Source: Actinomucor elegans
Taxonomy: Eukaryota; Mucoromycota; Mucoromycetes; Mucorales; Mucoraceae
Assembly (NCBI GenBank): GCA_026027325.1
Contig: JAMSLZ010000020.1
Span: 310,001-374,000, forward strand
Direction of reading: 5' to 3'
Length of the DNA: 64,000 bases
In this document: piece by piece, positions 51,701-61,213 of the stretch
How positions within the stretch are numbered: the first letter of the stretch is position 1
Layout: the number at the start of each line of letters is the position of its first letter
Notes under the pieces: model-generated
Seen by the model: only the letters and a program-made list of their open reading frames with translations
Told to the model about the DNA's origin: nothing
The model's database searches: none
Translations under genes and position numbers: made by a program

Positions 51701-52425
51701 TAGTTTAAGGGATACCTTGGCTCGATTAATCGGTGTATCTGCCTCCAGAAGATCTATATTTTGATAGTTTTTTTTTTTTTAGTCATGCGAACATTTTTTT
51801 TTTTTTTTTTTTTTTTGCTTCAGATTCTATTTTACCCAAGTTTGTATATCTCTTTTGCGCTTCATCCTCTTCAGAGGTAGGAGTGGATGACTGAGGAAAG
51901 TAGGATGATTGTATCGTATGAGTGGGTGACTCTGAAACAGAAGTATCTGCCATACTATTACTGTTGGTGGCGGTTGAAGACTCTTGAGGCCAAGTGAGGT
52001 CACTTTGCAGAAGAGGTTGCATAGACACAAAAGAAGCTCGACTGCCCTTGGTCTGTAGTTTCTTCAACTCTTCTGTAAAATAATCTATATAACGTTGCGA
52101 TTCTCTAATCTGAGTGTCACACTGGAGTTGTGCATTACGATCTTTTAGAATCTGTCGAAGTTCAATGGCTTTCTTTTTCAAATGAACATTTTGCTCAATC
52201 TTGGACTGGACTTCCTTGATACGCGCTTCAAGTTCCTACGATACAGGTTTAGTCAGAGTTTTATTTTATTTTTTAATCTAAGAGAAGTGAAACCTACCTC
52301 CATATTGTAGGTATAGCGTTGCTTTTATCAAAGAAACAAGTAGAGAAATAGATAAAGAAAGAAAGAGAGAGAGAGAGAGAGAGAGAACAAACCAGACGGG
52401 TTGAAATCGTGTTATCATCAAGCAT
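48736..52425 (-). CDS. PKC1: Protein kinase C (fungal PKC1 type)
   Basis: Ten exons on the minus strand (52425-52393, 52321-52298, 52235-51836, 51753-50743, 50670-50594, 50537-50405, 50356-49947, 49878-49243, 49189-49082, 49029-48736) encode about 1041 residues. Domain order: two HR1 coiled coils (to about residue 260; Rho-binding in relatives); a C2-like domain from about 272 ([12 protein letters not shown]); and C1a, C1b with the His/Cys zinc pattern ([16 protein letters not shown]..., [20 protein letters not shown]). A Ser/Pro-rich linker follows, then the AGC kinase from about 705 ([29 protein letters not shown], activation loop TFCGTPEF). The AGC tail carries the hydrophobic motif FTNFSYV. 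Role: effector of Rho1 in the cell-wall MAPK pathway. Long A/T runs lie in two introns. The first exon could extend upstream in frame to an acceptor near 52470. Confidence 0.94.
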
Positions 52426-53241
52426 TACATTCGGCGTTTTAATCAATTTAAGGCGATTTTGCACTAGGAAAGGATAAAATAAAGGCGTTGGCAGATTGGA
52501 TGATGCATTTGTATACTATTTTTTACGTATTACTTCAGTTCAAGAATCACTATGATCACCCGAAACCGCCTTAAGAACCATAAATGTCAAAATAGGATAA
52601 ATCGAACTATCATGGCAAGCCATGGCAATCAGGTGGAGGTCACCTTGACAACCATAGCAGTCACTAACAAATCAAACTGAACCAAGACCCTGATCGTCGA
52701 TGAATACTGTTATATCAATAAAATACATATAATGTAACAGGCGAATTGGAATTGAACTGAAGCAGTATCCAATGTAGTATTTTGTTATAAGCATGTACTA
52801 CTAATCATATGCGACATTTGACCGAGATCGGCCGAGATCGCACCCATCAATTTGCTTTGTCACGCCAATTTTCAAAGCAGCGACTTCAAAAATTTCAGTC
52901 CCAGGGATCAACCTAAAAATTGATAATTGCGATACAAAAGACGATACATGCGGATACTAACCTTGATAATATAGTATAAGTTGTATGAAATTAAGTTGGC
53001 TACAGAATGATACATATTTTGTAAGAAATTAAAAGGAATTCTTGACTCTGGGTGGTAAAGTAGTTGAGCGAGTCGGAGTTTACCAACGTTTACTCATATT
53101 AACATATGGCCATATTTTTAAAATCATTGGAAAAGCGCTATTTTTGTATATAATAATGATCGGTTTTCAAAACTTTGTCTTTCCTTGATTTTGAATGAAG
53201 TTACAGTTTTGTAGTTTGCAAAGTTCTGCCGAGATCCAACC
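52426..53241. other. Divergent intergenic region
   Basis: It holds the PKC1 promoter on the minus side and a dispersed-repeat copy at 52791-52853. A GA-rich microsatellite (about 52364-52385) lies just inside the first PKC1 intron. Confidence 0.5.
52791..52853 (+). repeat. Dispersed short repeat, copy 7 (best example)
   Basis: It reads GCATGTACTACTAATCATAT, then GCGACATTTGACCGAGATCG, then GCCGAGATCGCACCCATCAA. It shares long blocks with the copy at 18883-18946, and its left flank (TATTTTGTTATAAGCATG) matches the copy at 60903-60955. Confidence 0.6.
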
Positions 53242-53514
53242 ATGGAAGGCAACCGTCTTCAATCTCAGTCACCCAATGAACTAAATGCACTCGCCTGCCA
53301 ACAAAAAAATGACGAATTACAAAGCAATATAACAGGTTACTAAGAACTTATTCATATAAACACGTATGTTATTGTGTCTATGTATTAATAATAATCAATC
53401 AGTATAATTTATTGTAAATACATCATGTTTTCAATAGAGAGACTAAAGGTAAAGGACGATTCGAGAATTCCTCCATTCTTGACCGCAGTAAGGCCAAAAG
53501 GAAAGTCACAATGA
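53242..53514 (+). CDS. Small two-exon ORF, 56 residues, unrecognised
   Basis: Exons 53242-53335 and 53438-53514 join in frame (donor G|gttact, acceptor caatag). They give a short protein starting MEGNRLQSQSPNELNALACQ, with a basic end (RPKGKSQ). No family is recognised. It sits between the PKC1 promoter and eIF6. It may be real, or part of a longer transcript. Confidence 0.35.
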
Positions 53515-53638
53515 TCAATCCTGATTGGATAAAACCAATACTGCGCCTTCGATTCCAGTCATTTAAAGGCAAGTCAAAAATTTTATCTTTCACTTTACTA
53601 CAAGTCTCTTTTTTTTTTAATTAATAAGTTCAATCAAA

Positions 53639-54500
53639 ATGGCTGTTCGTAAGTTATAACGCATTAGATAACAAAGATCGCATCTGTATATTGATTCGTT
53701 TATGAATGAATAGGTGCACAATTTGAAAACAGTAACGAGATCGGTGTCTTTTCTCGTTTAACCAACAGCTACTGTTTAGTTGCATTGGGTGGATCTGAAA
53801 ACTTTTACAGGTATGTAGTATTATATTGGAAGGTAAAGAAAAGAATAAAAGACTAAAGCATGAGTCTAGTGTTTTCGAAGGCGAGTTGGGTGATGTTATC
53901 CCTGTTGTCCACACTTCAATTGCTGGTACCCGTATTGTAGGTCGTTTAACTGCTGGTAACAAGAACGGTTTGCTCGTTCCTAGCACTACCACTGATCAAG
54001 AGCTTCAACATTTGCGTAACTCGCTTCCCGAGAGCATTGCTGTTCAACGTGTTGAAGAGCGTTTGTCTGCTTTGGGTAATGTGATTGCCTGTAACGATTA
54101 TGTTGCTTTGGTCCATCCTGATATTGATCGTGAGACGGAAGAGATTATTGCTGATACACTTCAAGTGGAAGTGTTCCGTCAAACAGTTGCTGATAATGTC
54201 CTTGTGGGATCTTTCTGTGCTTTGAGTAATCAAGGTGGTCTCGTTCATCCTCGTACCTCTGTTCAAGATCAAGATGAATTATCTTCTCTTTTGCAGATTC
54301 CTTTGGTTGCTGGTACTGTGAACCGTGGTTCCGATGTGATTGGCGCTGGTTGCGTTGTCAATGATTGGTGTGCTTTTGCTGGTATGGATACTACTTCTAC
54401 TGAATTAAGTGTTATGGAAAGCATCTTCAAGTTGCAAGATGCTCAACCCACTGCCATTGTCAATGAGTTGAGAGATACCTTGGTTGATACTTACTCATAA
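53639..54500 (+). CDS. TIF6: Translation initiation factor 6 (eIF6/Tif6)
   Basis: Exons 53639-53648, 53714-53810 and 53870-54500 encode 245 residues, the same length as human eIF6. The first coding exon is ATG GCT GTT C only. The sequence is highly conserved: [100 protein letters not shown] and [20 protein letters not shown]. It forms the five-fold pentein ring. Role: binds the 60S subunit in nucleolus and cytoplasm, needed for 60S biogenesis and blocking premature 40S joining. Confidence 0.97.
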
Positions 54501-56060
54501 ATTATTCATTGTTACTATTATCTTTTTTTACTGTTCATATACATATTAATTCTTTGTCAACCGCACCTCATTACCATCAGCCCTTCTTTTTGCAAATAGA
54601 ATTCAGAAAAGACATCTACTCTTTTATTCACGCTTTTTCCACTCTTTTATATATAAAATTGTAATATATTTTTTTGGGTTTTTTTTTTAACTGTCTTCAC
54701 CTTGAGCAATGCTTGTATAATCGATCTCTGTTGATTACAGCAGAATCAAACTAAGCAAGTGTTACTGATGATATTCAGCTGCATCAAATATCTTTTTTTC
54801 ATAATTAACATTACAAGCATACTGCCAACACAAAAAGAGAGTTTCTTTTTTGCAATTTGTTTGATACAGTTTTTTATTGCAGTCATGTGAGTACTTTATT
54901 CATCTATCATTGTACGCAGATCATAAAATCAAGTCGATTACCGTCACTGTTTTCAGGAGGCCTACAAAATGAAGTACCCGGCGTTGAATGGAAAGGCTTG
55001 CTTAATCTCTAGTTCTCTCTAAATGTTATATTTATGATGTTAGTCCAGTGTGATGTTGCAACCCTGTAGGGCTGTTTGTTTCCCAATCTATACCTGAGAT
55101 ATGACAGCAATCTGATAATAACTGATTGTGTTCATCCTGGCGCTGTAATATGCTATAGTACTACTGCCTACGTACAATAAGTATATATATATATATATAT
55201 ATATATCAGTTTGGTCGTGTCATAATTTCTTATGAAATCGAGCTATTTTAACATCTAAGGAGGGGAAGGTGTTTATTGATACTAAGCGGACATACGAGCA
55301 ATTAAACTGATTAGACACGTTGCTACAATACATATTCAAGTTACCATACTCAAGCCAGATTCTACAAAATAGTTGGCTATTTTTGCAGAAAAAAAAAGAA
55401 TCAAACAAGTCCAATGATCCCGTATCTGCAGCTACGTTAAAAGTTTGAGGAATTGGATCTGAAAAGACTGATATTTGAGTATAAAGAATACCAATATTCT
55501 TTAAACTCGTAAATCAACTTGATTTGCTTTAATGAATGGCTGTGGGCATTCTAGTAAGTACAGAACTGTATTATTGTGTGCCAACATCAGTAAGGTTTAG
55601 CCTGTATACTAGCCAAATAACGTGTTAGTTGCGCAGCAAAGTAGCTTTGCAGAATATATGTAACGTTGTATACAATCCCGTAGGACTAAGAATTATAGAG
55701 AAAAGTTTCACATGTTTATTATAAGCTCTAAAATCCATCAAACGGTGCTGCGTTAATATACGTTTTAACTCGTATATCCGCCTTGTCTGATTCTCAAGTT
55801 TGCTTATAGCTGTAAAAGAGAAGGCCACGCTTTACTTGCTAGATAATCTACATAGCTATTGTACTGTTTGGAAAGCTAAACCTTGTGCTACAACGATTTG
55901 TGATTCTAATTCAAGTTTATTTTGTCACTTCTTCTGCTTCTTTTCTTAATATCTGCGGCTGAAATTGCTTTTTTGTATAAATAAGAGCCACAAGCTCCAG
56001 ATCAAGGAATTTCTTTTCTTCTTGAAAAAACTATTATTATCATATTTTTTTTTTAAAAAA
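54501..56060. other. Intergenic, no supported gene
   Basis: It contains a (TA)n microsatellite at about 55178-55206. Short minus-strand ORFs at 55220-55414 and 55625-55828 have no support. Confidence 0.55.
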
Positions 56061-56279
56061 ATGACTGAATACAGAAACGAAAGATTGATCAAAGAACTCG
56101 AAGCTGAGATCGAAGAAAACGAATGTGGTGTCTCTGATTGTCTCTGGTGTTGGTGTTGTGGTATTTTTGGCTTGATCTGTATTGTACCCAAGTACAACAA
56201 GAGAAAACTGGCAAATGATCGTTTGATCATTGAATTGAAAAAGCCCAAGTATATTCCTGACCAAAAGGCGGCCTATTAA
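56061..56279 (+). CDS. Small Cys/Trp-rich membrane-associated protein, 72 residues
   Basis: A single-exon ORF from an ATG preceded by a T-run and A-run leader. It has a charged helix (MTEYRNERLIKELEAEIEEN), a compact Cys/Trp-rich hydrophobic segment (CLWCWCCGIFGLICIVPKY), and a basic/charged tail ending KAAY. The hydrophobic part is about as long as a membrane hairpin, and its many Cys residues suggest palmitoylation or metal binding; this is inference. The layout recalls small LITAF/PLAC8/CYSTM-type proteins, but no family signature is met. The gene is isolated. Confidence 0.55.
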   Translation: MTEYRNERLIKELEAEIEENECGVSDCLWCWCCGIFGLICIVPKYNKRKLANDRLIIELKKPKYIPDQKAAY

Positions 56280-57559
56280 AAAGTATCTTTGCTGCTGGCA
56301 GCCGTTACTCCTAGCATTGTCCTCTCTAGGCTCTGTCATTGTATTTACCTAATTCAAGTCCTATTATTATATCCTATTATTTAACATCAAAATAAACTAT
56401 TCATAGTAGAATGATAATAGTTCCATGTCCAAAATCTTCTGAAAAGCGTGCCGCTTTTAAAGAGTGGTAGGACTCGATCTTTGACTAAATGAACGGAAAG
56501 CTTTACAAGTAAATGCTACATAGATTGCAGTCAGTATAGTAGCATATTGTCTAATGGTGATTGCAGTTATCAAAGGCAACAGCCAACAAAGTCTGAATGA
56601 AAATAGAGGATGTTGCACAAGCTTGATCATTTTTGGAAGTGTAGAACTTGTTGCTTAGCCTATGTGATAAATATCAAGTAGAGCTATTAATGATAAGCTT
56701 GATAGATAGTATACGTTCTTGTATCAAAAATATCTTTTTTTTTTCCGGGAATTATTGCGCATATTTTCGTTCGCGTGTTTCGGTGTATTATTCTGTCTGT
56801 TGTTAATAAGAATGTACCAACAATATATTGAAAAAGTGATCGCAGTGTTTAAGCAACAATAAAGATCCATCGGTACCATTGCTAAGGTTAAATGCTATAC
56901 GAAATCTTTTTAGCAGGCATATGAACAATGACATTCCCGATACAATTTGACCCAGAACAGTTATTAGATCAATAAATCCAGGCCCTATGAAATGCTTGTA
57001 AATTACTGTTGACTATAGTCATATAAATTATACTGAAATTGAACAAATATCACAATAGATTGAGTAACTCATCCTCAATACAGAATCACTACCTTTCAGA
57101 TGCAACATTTTATCGAGATCAACAGATGCAATCATATAAGTTACTTGAAATGTATTTTAAATAACTAGAGATTCAATTCCAATATTAGGCTGTCTTTCTT
57201 TTGACCTTATATTTGATTGGTATTCTTTTACAAAATAAGCTGCTACTCTAAGAATATTTGTTAAAAAAAACTATTATTCGGCGCACTAAGGACATCAATC
57301 CCTCGAATTATCACATTAACGTTTTCGCTATGATACCTTTAAATTATACTAGGTTAAAAAAAGGTTAGGGTTACTATTGTACCTGGAGTATAATCCCTCT
57401 CTGAACATAGACATTGGCCAATTAAACCGAAAAAGTAGAACAAAGTCCAGCCAAATAATTTGTGGCTTGGTTGTCAAAGAGTTCAAATACAAAAAGAGAT
57501 TTTTTTTTACATTAAAAGTGATTTTATTGATAATCATACATATATACAAAATAAATTAA
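56280..57559. other. Intergenic, no supported gene
   Basis: A dispersed-repeat copy lies at about 57083-57137. Overlapping short ORFs on both strands at 57349-57559 are AT-driven. Confidence 0.5.
57083..57137 (+). repeat. Dispersed short repeat, copy 8
   Basis: AATCACTACCTTTCAGATGC is followed by AACATTTTATCGAGATCAAC and a final ATGCAATCAT. It follows the family order, with a degraded core. Confidence 0.4.
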
Positions 57560-57654
57560 AGAAATATACAAAAAACGTACCTATAAAGTAGAACGGAAAG
57601 TTAGTTAAATTTGTTCAGGAGAAACAAAGAAATATACAATCGCTGCAATAGTTG

Positions 57655-57748
57655 TTTTGTTTTTCAGAATGTTAGAGCTAAGAGCCGTTTTCATCAAGAA
57701 AGTTTATGAAGACCGTCGTGATTTATATTATCATCATTGAAACAAAAC
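57655..57748 (-). ncRNA. Box C/D snoRNA 1 (guide to 25S rRNA)
   Basis: Minus-strand order: stem GTTTTGTTTC, C box ATGATGA (57737-57731), a guide complementary to AGACCGTCGTGA (57710-57721), C' TTGATGA (57697-57691), D box CTGA (57667-57664), and closing stem GAAAAACAAAAC. AGACCGTCGTGA is a conserved stretch near the 3' end of 25S/28S rRNA, targeted in yeast by snR38 as far as I recall. Confidence 0.7.
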
Positions 57749-57913
57749 AATTGCAACGACTAGTGTACACTAGAGAAATAAATTACCTTTTAACCAATCC
57801 AAGACAAGTATAGAAGAGTCACCAAGAAAAAAAAAGACAAAGACCTTTTTGAAGGGAAACGTTAGCAAAAAATCTTGGGAAAAAAAAACTTTTTTAACAT
57901 GATAAAAGTCAAA

Positions 57914-58010
57914 GAAAAGGTTCAAATATCAGACTAGGAAAAACTCTTCATAAGAATCAGACATATGCTTGTCTTTTGTTTTTTGAAGATCATCAATTAG
58001 AGATCTTTTC
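57914..58010 (-). ncRNA. Box C/D snoRNA 2, snR74/U27-like
   Basis: C box TTGATGA (57996-57990), a guide complementary to ACATATGCTTGTCT (57961-57974), then CTGA at 57960-57957. A second CTGA lies at 57932-57929, and GAAAAG/CTTTTC form a terminal stem. CATATGCTTGTCT is the universally conserved 5' region of 18S rRNA, the target of yeast snR74 and vertebrate U27. Confidence 0.75.
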
Positions 58011-58203
58011 CTTGCACTTTTTCAAGAAAAAGTAAAAGACAAAGCTTACCTTTTCTTTTCGGATAGAGAGACCAAAAGATTGCTGAAGCTGTATCAGAAA
58101 TACAGTAAAAATACTAAAGAAATAAAAAAAAGGTCGAATTAGTAAAACTAATTCACCCTTTAACATGCTAATGACAAGTTTAAAAAAAGAGATTTCTTCT
58201 TTT

Positions 58204-58309
58204 CTTTCATGTCTCAGAAAAGCATGAATGGTATTATAAAAGTTGTCTCAACATCGAATGACTCGTCAGACTCGTCATCTAATAGGGATCATCATTTATA
58301 ACATGAAAG
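58204..58309 (-). ncRNA. Box C/D snoRNA 3 with two neighbouring 25S targets
   Basis: A perfect 9-bp terminal stem (CTTTCATGT/ACATGAAAG) encloses C box ATGATGA (58295-58289), D' CTGA (58269-58266) and D CTGA (58217-58214). The D' guide is complementary to CTCGTCATCTAAT and the D guide to GCATGAATGG. Both words occur close together in conserved 25S rRNA (the stretch containing GTGACGCGCATGAATGG). Confidence 0.78.
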
Positions 58310-58479
58310 AAAAGAAGAACCTCGATCAAAAGAAGCAAGAAGAGAAATATTTACCATTTACAAGCAATCAAGACAAGGTATAGAGTGCAAACAAGCTAGA
58401 TAATAGACCGAGATCCTTTAGGAGAAAAATAAAATTAATAAGAATTCATCGAGATAAAAATATCAATATGGAAGGTAAA

Positions 58480-58582
58480 GAAGAAGATTAATCAGAAAAA
58501 CAGCCAATTTGTATCTACAGAAGTTTCAGACGGTAATTCCAACTTTATATAAAGTTCGATCATCATGATAATCTCCTTCTTC
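58480..58582 (-). ncRNA. Box C/D snoRNA 4 (guide to 18S rRNA)
   Basis: The terminal stem pairs GAAGAAGGAGATTA with TAATCTTCTTC (one bulge). C box is ATGATGA (58566-58560), D' CTGA (58529-58526) and D CTGA (58495-58492). The D' guide is complementary to CGGTAATTCCA(A)CT, the conserved 18S rRNA stretch CGGTAATTCCAGCT. Yeast snR77 targets this region, as far as I recall. Confidence 0.7.
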
Positions 58583-58736
58583 AATGCCTTTCATACTGAA
58601 AAGATAGAAAAATGCTTACCATTTACAAGCCATTACACAAATAAATACATCAATTTATAATAGGAAAACAAAGTAACTATATAACAAAGATATAAGTAAA
58701 AGGGTTTTTTTTTAAAACAAGTACACCGTCAAAAAA

Positions 58737-58841
58737 GAAAAGTATATTGATATAGCATCAGTGAAAAAGATTCACATCAATATTCAGAAACTCTAGTTTG
58801 TTTGACTTAAAAACATCTTTTGCGCACCGAGTATACTTTTC
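58737..58841 (-). ncRNA. Box C/D snoRNA-like unit 5 (guide to 25S rRNA)
   Basis: The terminal stem GAAAAGTATA/TATACTTTTC encloses CTGA at 58787-58784, followed by C'-like TTGATGTG and a final CTGA at 58761-58758. The guide is complementary to ACTCTAGTTTG, found in conserved 25S rRNA (TTGACTCTAGTTTGAC). The first C box is poor (AAGATGT), so this is the weakest of the five. Confidence 0.55.
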
Positions 58842-59099
58842 TCTTTGACTTGATACTTCATGATACTAACCTTTTATTAATTGAATATGGAAATAAAAAG
58901 AAAAGAAGACTTTCTCTCACTGAAAAAAGAAGCACTTTTATAAGGCTTTTTTTTTTTCGAGAAAAAATTTTCTTTGGTTTGACTTTTAACAGTCACTAAA
59001 CTAATTTAAACATCCGTCCATTTTTCGTTTGAATGCATTATTGTAAACCCAGATCTTTTAATTCATATCCGTCTTTTCGAGAACTGTAACAAAGCAAAA

Positions 59100-60360
59100 A
59101 TGGATACTGAAGTTAATTACTATGAATTACTGGGTGTCGAAATCACAGCTTCGGCAAAAGAAATTAAGAATGCATACCGTAGAAAGGCTTTAAAAGTACA
59201 TCCAGATAAGAACCCAAGTCCTGATGCAGGTATTTAGCCATTTTACACCATCTACTTTTTCGCGTTATTTTTTCAGTTTACTTATTATTAATTTTTTGCC
59301 GCAGCCGTTCTCTTTCACAATTTGACCAAAGCACAAGATTTGCTATTAGACCCGAAAAAGAGAAGCGAATATGATCAAATACACCGCACACGTCAAGAAA
59401 GACAAAAGAAGAAGCATGAAATGGATTCAAAGCGCAGGCATGCGCAGGAAGAGTTGGAACGTCGAGAAAAGGAAGCGAAACGAGCCAAAACAGAACAGAA
59501 TCAAGCCAAGGCACAGTACGAGGCTGAAGTAGCTCGTATGCGTGCTGAAGGCGCTAAACGAAGACAAGAAGATTGGGGCGTTGATGATAACAAACCACAA
59601 GAACCAGGTAAATAATGAAATTGAAACCAACAAAAAATAAGCTTAGATCAAATTGGGCTAATACATATCATTCTTTTAGGTTTACCAGAAGAAACTGAAT
59701 TAGATTGTGCACTCAAAATCAAATGGAAACGTAAAAAATATGATTTTACAAAAGAGGAACTGAAAGATCTATTGGATCCTATCGGCAGAATTGAATCATT
59801 AGAATTATCAGAAAAGAAGAAAGGAAGTGCTATTGCAGTATTTAAAACAGTGGTGGATGCGGTAAGTAATTCTTTTTTTTTTGTAAAACGATGGAATTCA
59901 CTCATATCTGGTTTTTTTGGGGGTAGTATGGTTTAATAACAAAGAAAGATACACATCCATCATTATCAAAGTTTGAAAGCATTGAGTGGTTAACCGGGAA
60001 AGTCCCAGCATTAGTAGAAAGAATGAATAAAGCAGAGGCAATGAAGAAAGAGGCAAGAGCTGCATTGTTTAGCACAAACAATAGATCAACTGCTGCAACT
60101 GGAAAACCATTATTCTCTACCGGATCCCAATCATCCTTTTTCAAAACTCTTAATATACCCAATCTCAAGGTAAGTCTCTCCTTTTTTTTTTAAAAAAAAA
60201 CCCCCCCGTATTTAATAGAAACATACTTACTTTATGTCAAAACCAGGGCTCTTCGTCGCTGAAAATGTCTGATAACGACTATGAATCAATCACATTGATG
60301 AAAATGAGACAAGCTGAACGGGATCGTTTGATTATGATTGGTCAACAACAGAAAAGTTAA
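59100..60360 (+). CDS. J-domain protein with RRM, DNAJC17/Cwc23-like
   Basis: Five exons (59100-59229, 59305-59607, 59680-59861, 59927-60169, 60247-60360) encode 323 residues. The J domain spans about residues 5-75 ([23 protein letters not shown] in [32 protein letters not shown]). A charged coiled coil follows (about 80-135, [11 protein letters not shown]...). A degenerate RRM comes next (about 150-215, [20 protein letters not shown] ... [13 protein letters not shown]), and a C-terminal helix [17 protein letters not shown]. This order is diagnostic of DNAJC17, the spliceosome-associated Hsp70 co-chaperone related to yeast Cwc23. It starts about 140-200 bp from the divergent snoRNA host gene. 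Confidence 0.92.
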
Positions 60361-60771
60361 ATAGATTTGAAGTATGTACACGATTGTGCGAGAATAAAAA
60401 TGAAACGACTAAGCGTTTTGATCTTACATCCGTGATCCTTATAGTTAGGTTATTTTTTCAGTCTATTATTCATTGCTACTTCGACTAATAGCACCATTAC
60501 TTTTGTCTCTCGCCATCCATTGTATGCGTACTTATGCGTACTTTATGATCCTATAAAACACTCTGTCGCTTGATAGTGGTCTATCGATCTGCTTTTCTTT
60601 TCTTTTCTTTACTACCTTTCTTGTAAAGTTTATAAGGTATAAACAACAAAATAGAAGGCAGATTATGTATAATGTGCAAATAATAACGCACGAACATGGT
60701 ACATTGGCTGAGCAGCAATAAAATAAAGGCTTTAATAAATATGACAATCCACTCTGAATATTGGCTAATTT

Positions 60772-60820
60772 AGCAGATACGACATTAAACTGGAATCAGC
60801 TGAGATCTATCGATCATTAG
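60772..60820 (+). repeat. Dispersed short repeat, copy 9
   Basis: GCAGATACGACATTAAACTG is followed by GAATCAGCTGAGATCTATCG. It is the AAACTG variant, like copies 2 and 6. Confidence 0.5.
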
Positions 60821-60902
60821 AACTAGTGTAAATGATTTATATGCAATTCTACGCTGGTCATTAATATACAGTAGTTCAATTATAGAATAGCTTCAATGAA
60901 TA

Positions 60903-60955
60903 CAGTACTTTGTTCTAGGTATGAACTACTAATCAGCTGCGACATTTGATCATTG
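60903..60955 (+). repeat. Dispersed short repeat, copy 10
   Basis: CAGTACTTTGTTCTAGGTAT is followed by GAACTACTAATCAGCTGCGA and CATTTGATCA. It shares about 50 bp with copy 7, including the left flank, and sits about 130 bp from copy 9 in the same orientation. Confidence 0.55.
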
Positions 60956-61213
60956 TCCAAAGAATGTAAAGGAACTGAAAGTGTCATAATTTTTTAAAAA
61001 AAATGGAGTCGTATTCCCCAGGTTTAAATTTCTGAACTAGCATTTTTTTTTTTTTTTTTACTATAATTGAAGTGCATAAGAAATATGAGAAGCCTTTAAG
61101 AAGAAAAAAAGTATACTTTCATTCTCAGTAACCCAATCAAGAAAAAAAAAAAAAAAGACCACCGTACAAGGTTTACAGTAAAATGCTCTATAGATCCACA
61201 ACATTTATTAATT

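Larger units (their letters stand above)
57560..58960 (-). ncRNA. Non-coding snoRNA host transcript with about five introns
   Basis: Read on the minus strand, the block has repeated splice signals but no long ORF. Donors ggttag/ggtaag/ggtaaa/ggtaat lie near 58871, 58618, 58353, 58047 and 57785, each preceded by a short exon. Two exons end in the same word, GCTTGTAAATG. Acceptors such as TTATATAG and CTCCTAAAG lie downstream. Each intron holds one C/D-like unit (listed separately). The exons look non-coding, as in UHG-type host genes. It is divergent to the J-protein gene at 59100. Exact ends are unknown. Confidence 0.6.
60361..61213. other. Intergenic with two repeat copies
   Basis: This gap lies between convergent genes. 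It contains dispersed-repeat copies at 60772-60820 and 60903-60955, and T/A tracts at about 61045-61060 and 61141-61155. No gene is supported. Confidence 0.55.

Noticed and set aside
57349..57559. Overlapping ORFs on both strands
   Set aside because: AT-driven open frames of about 60 codons with no start context or homology.
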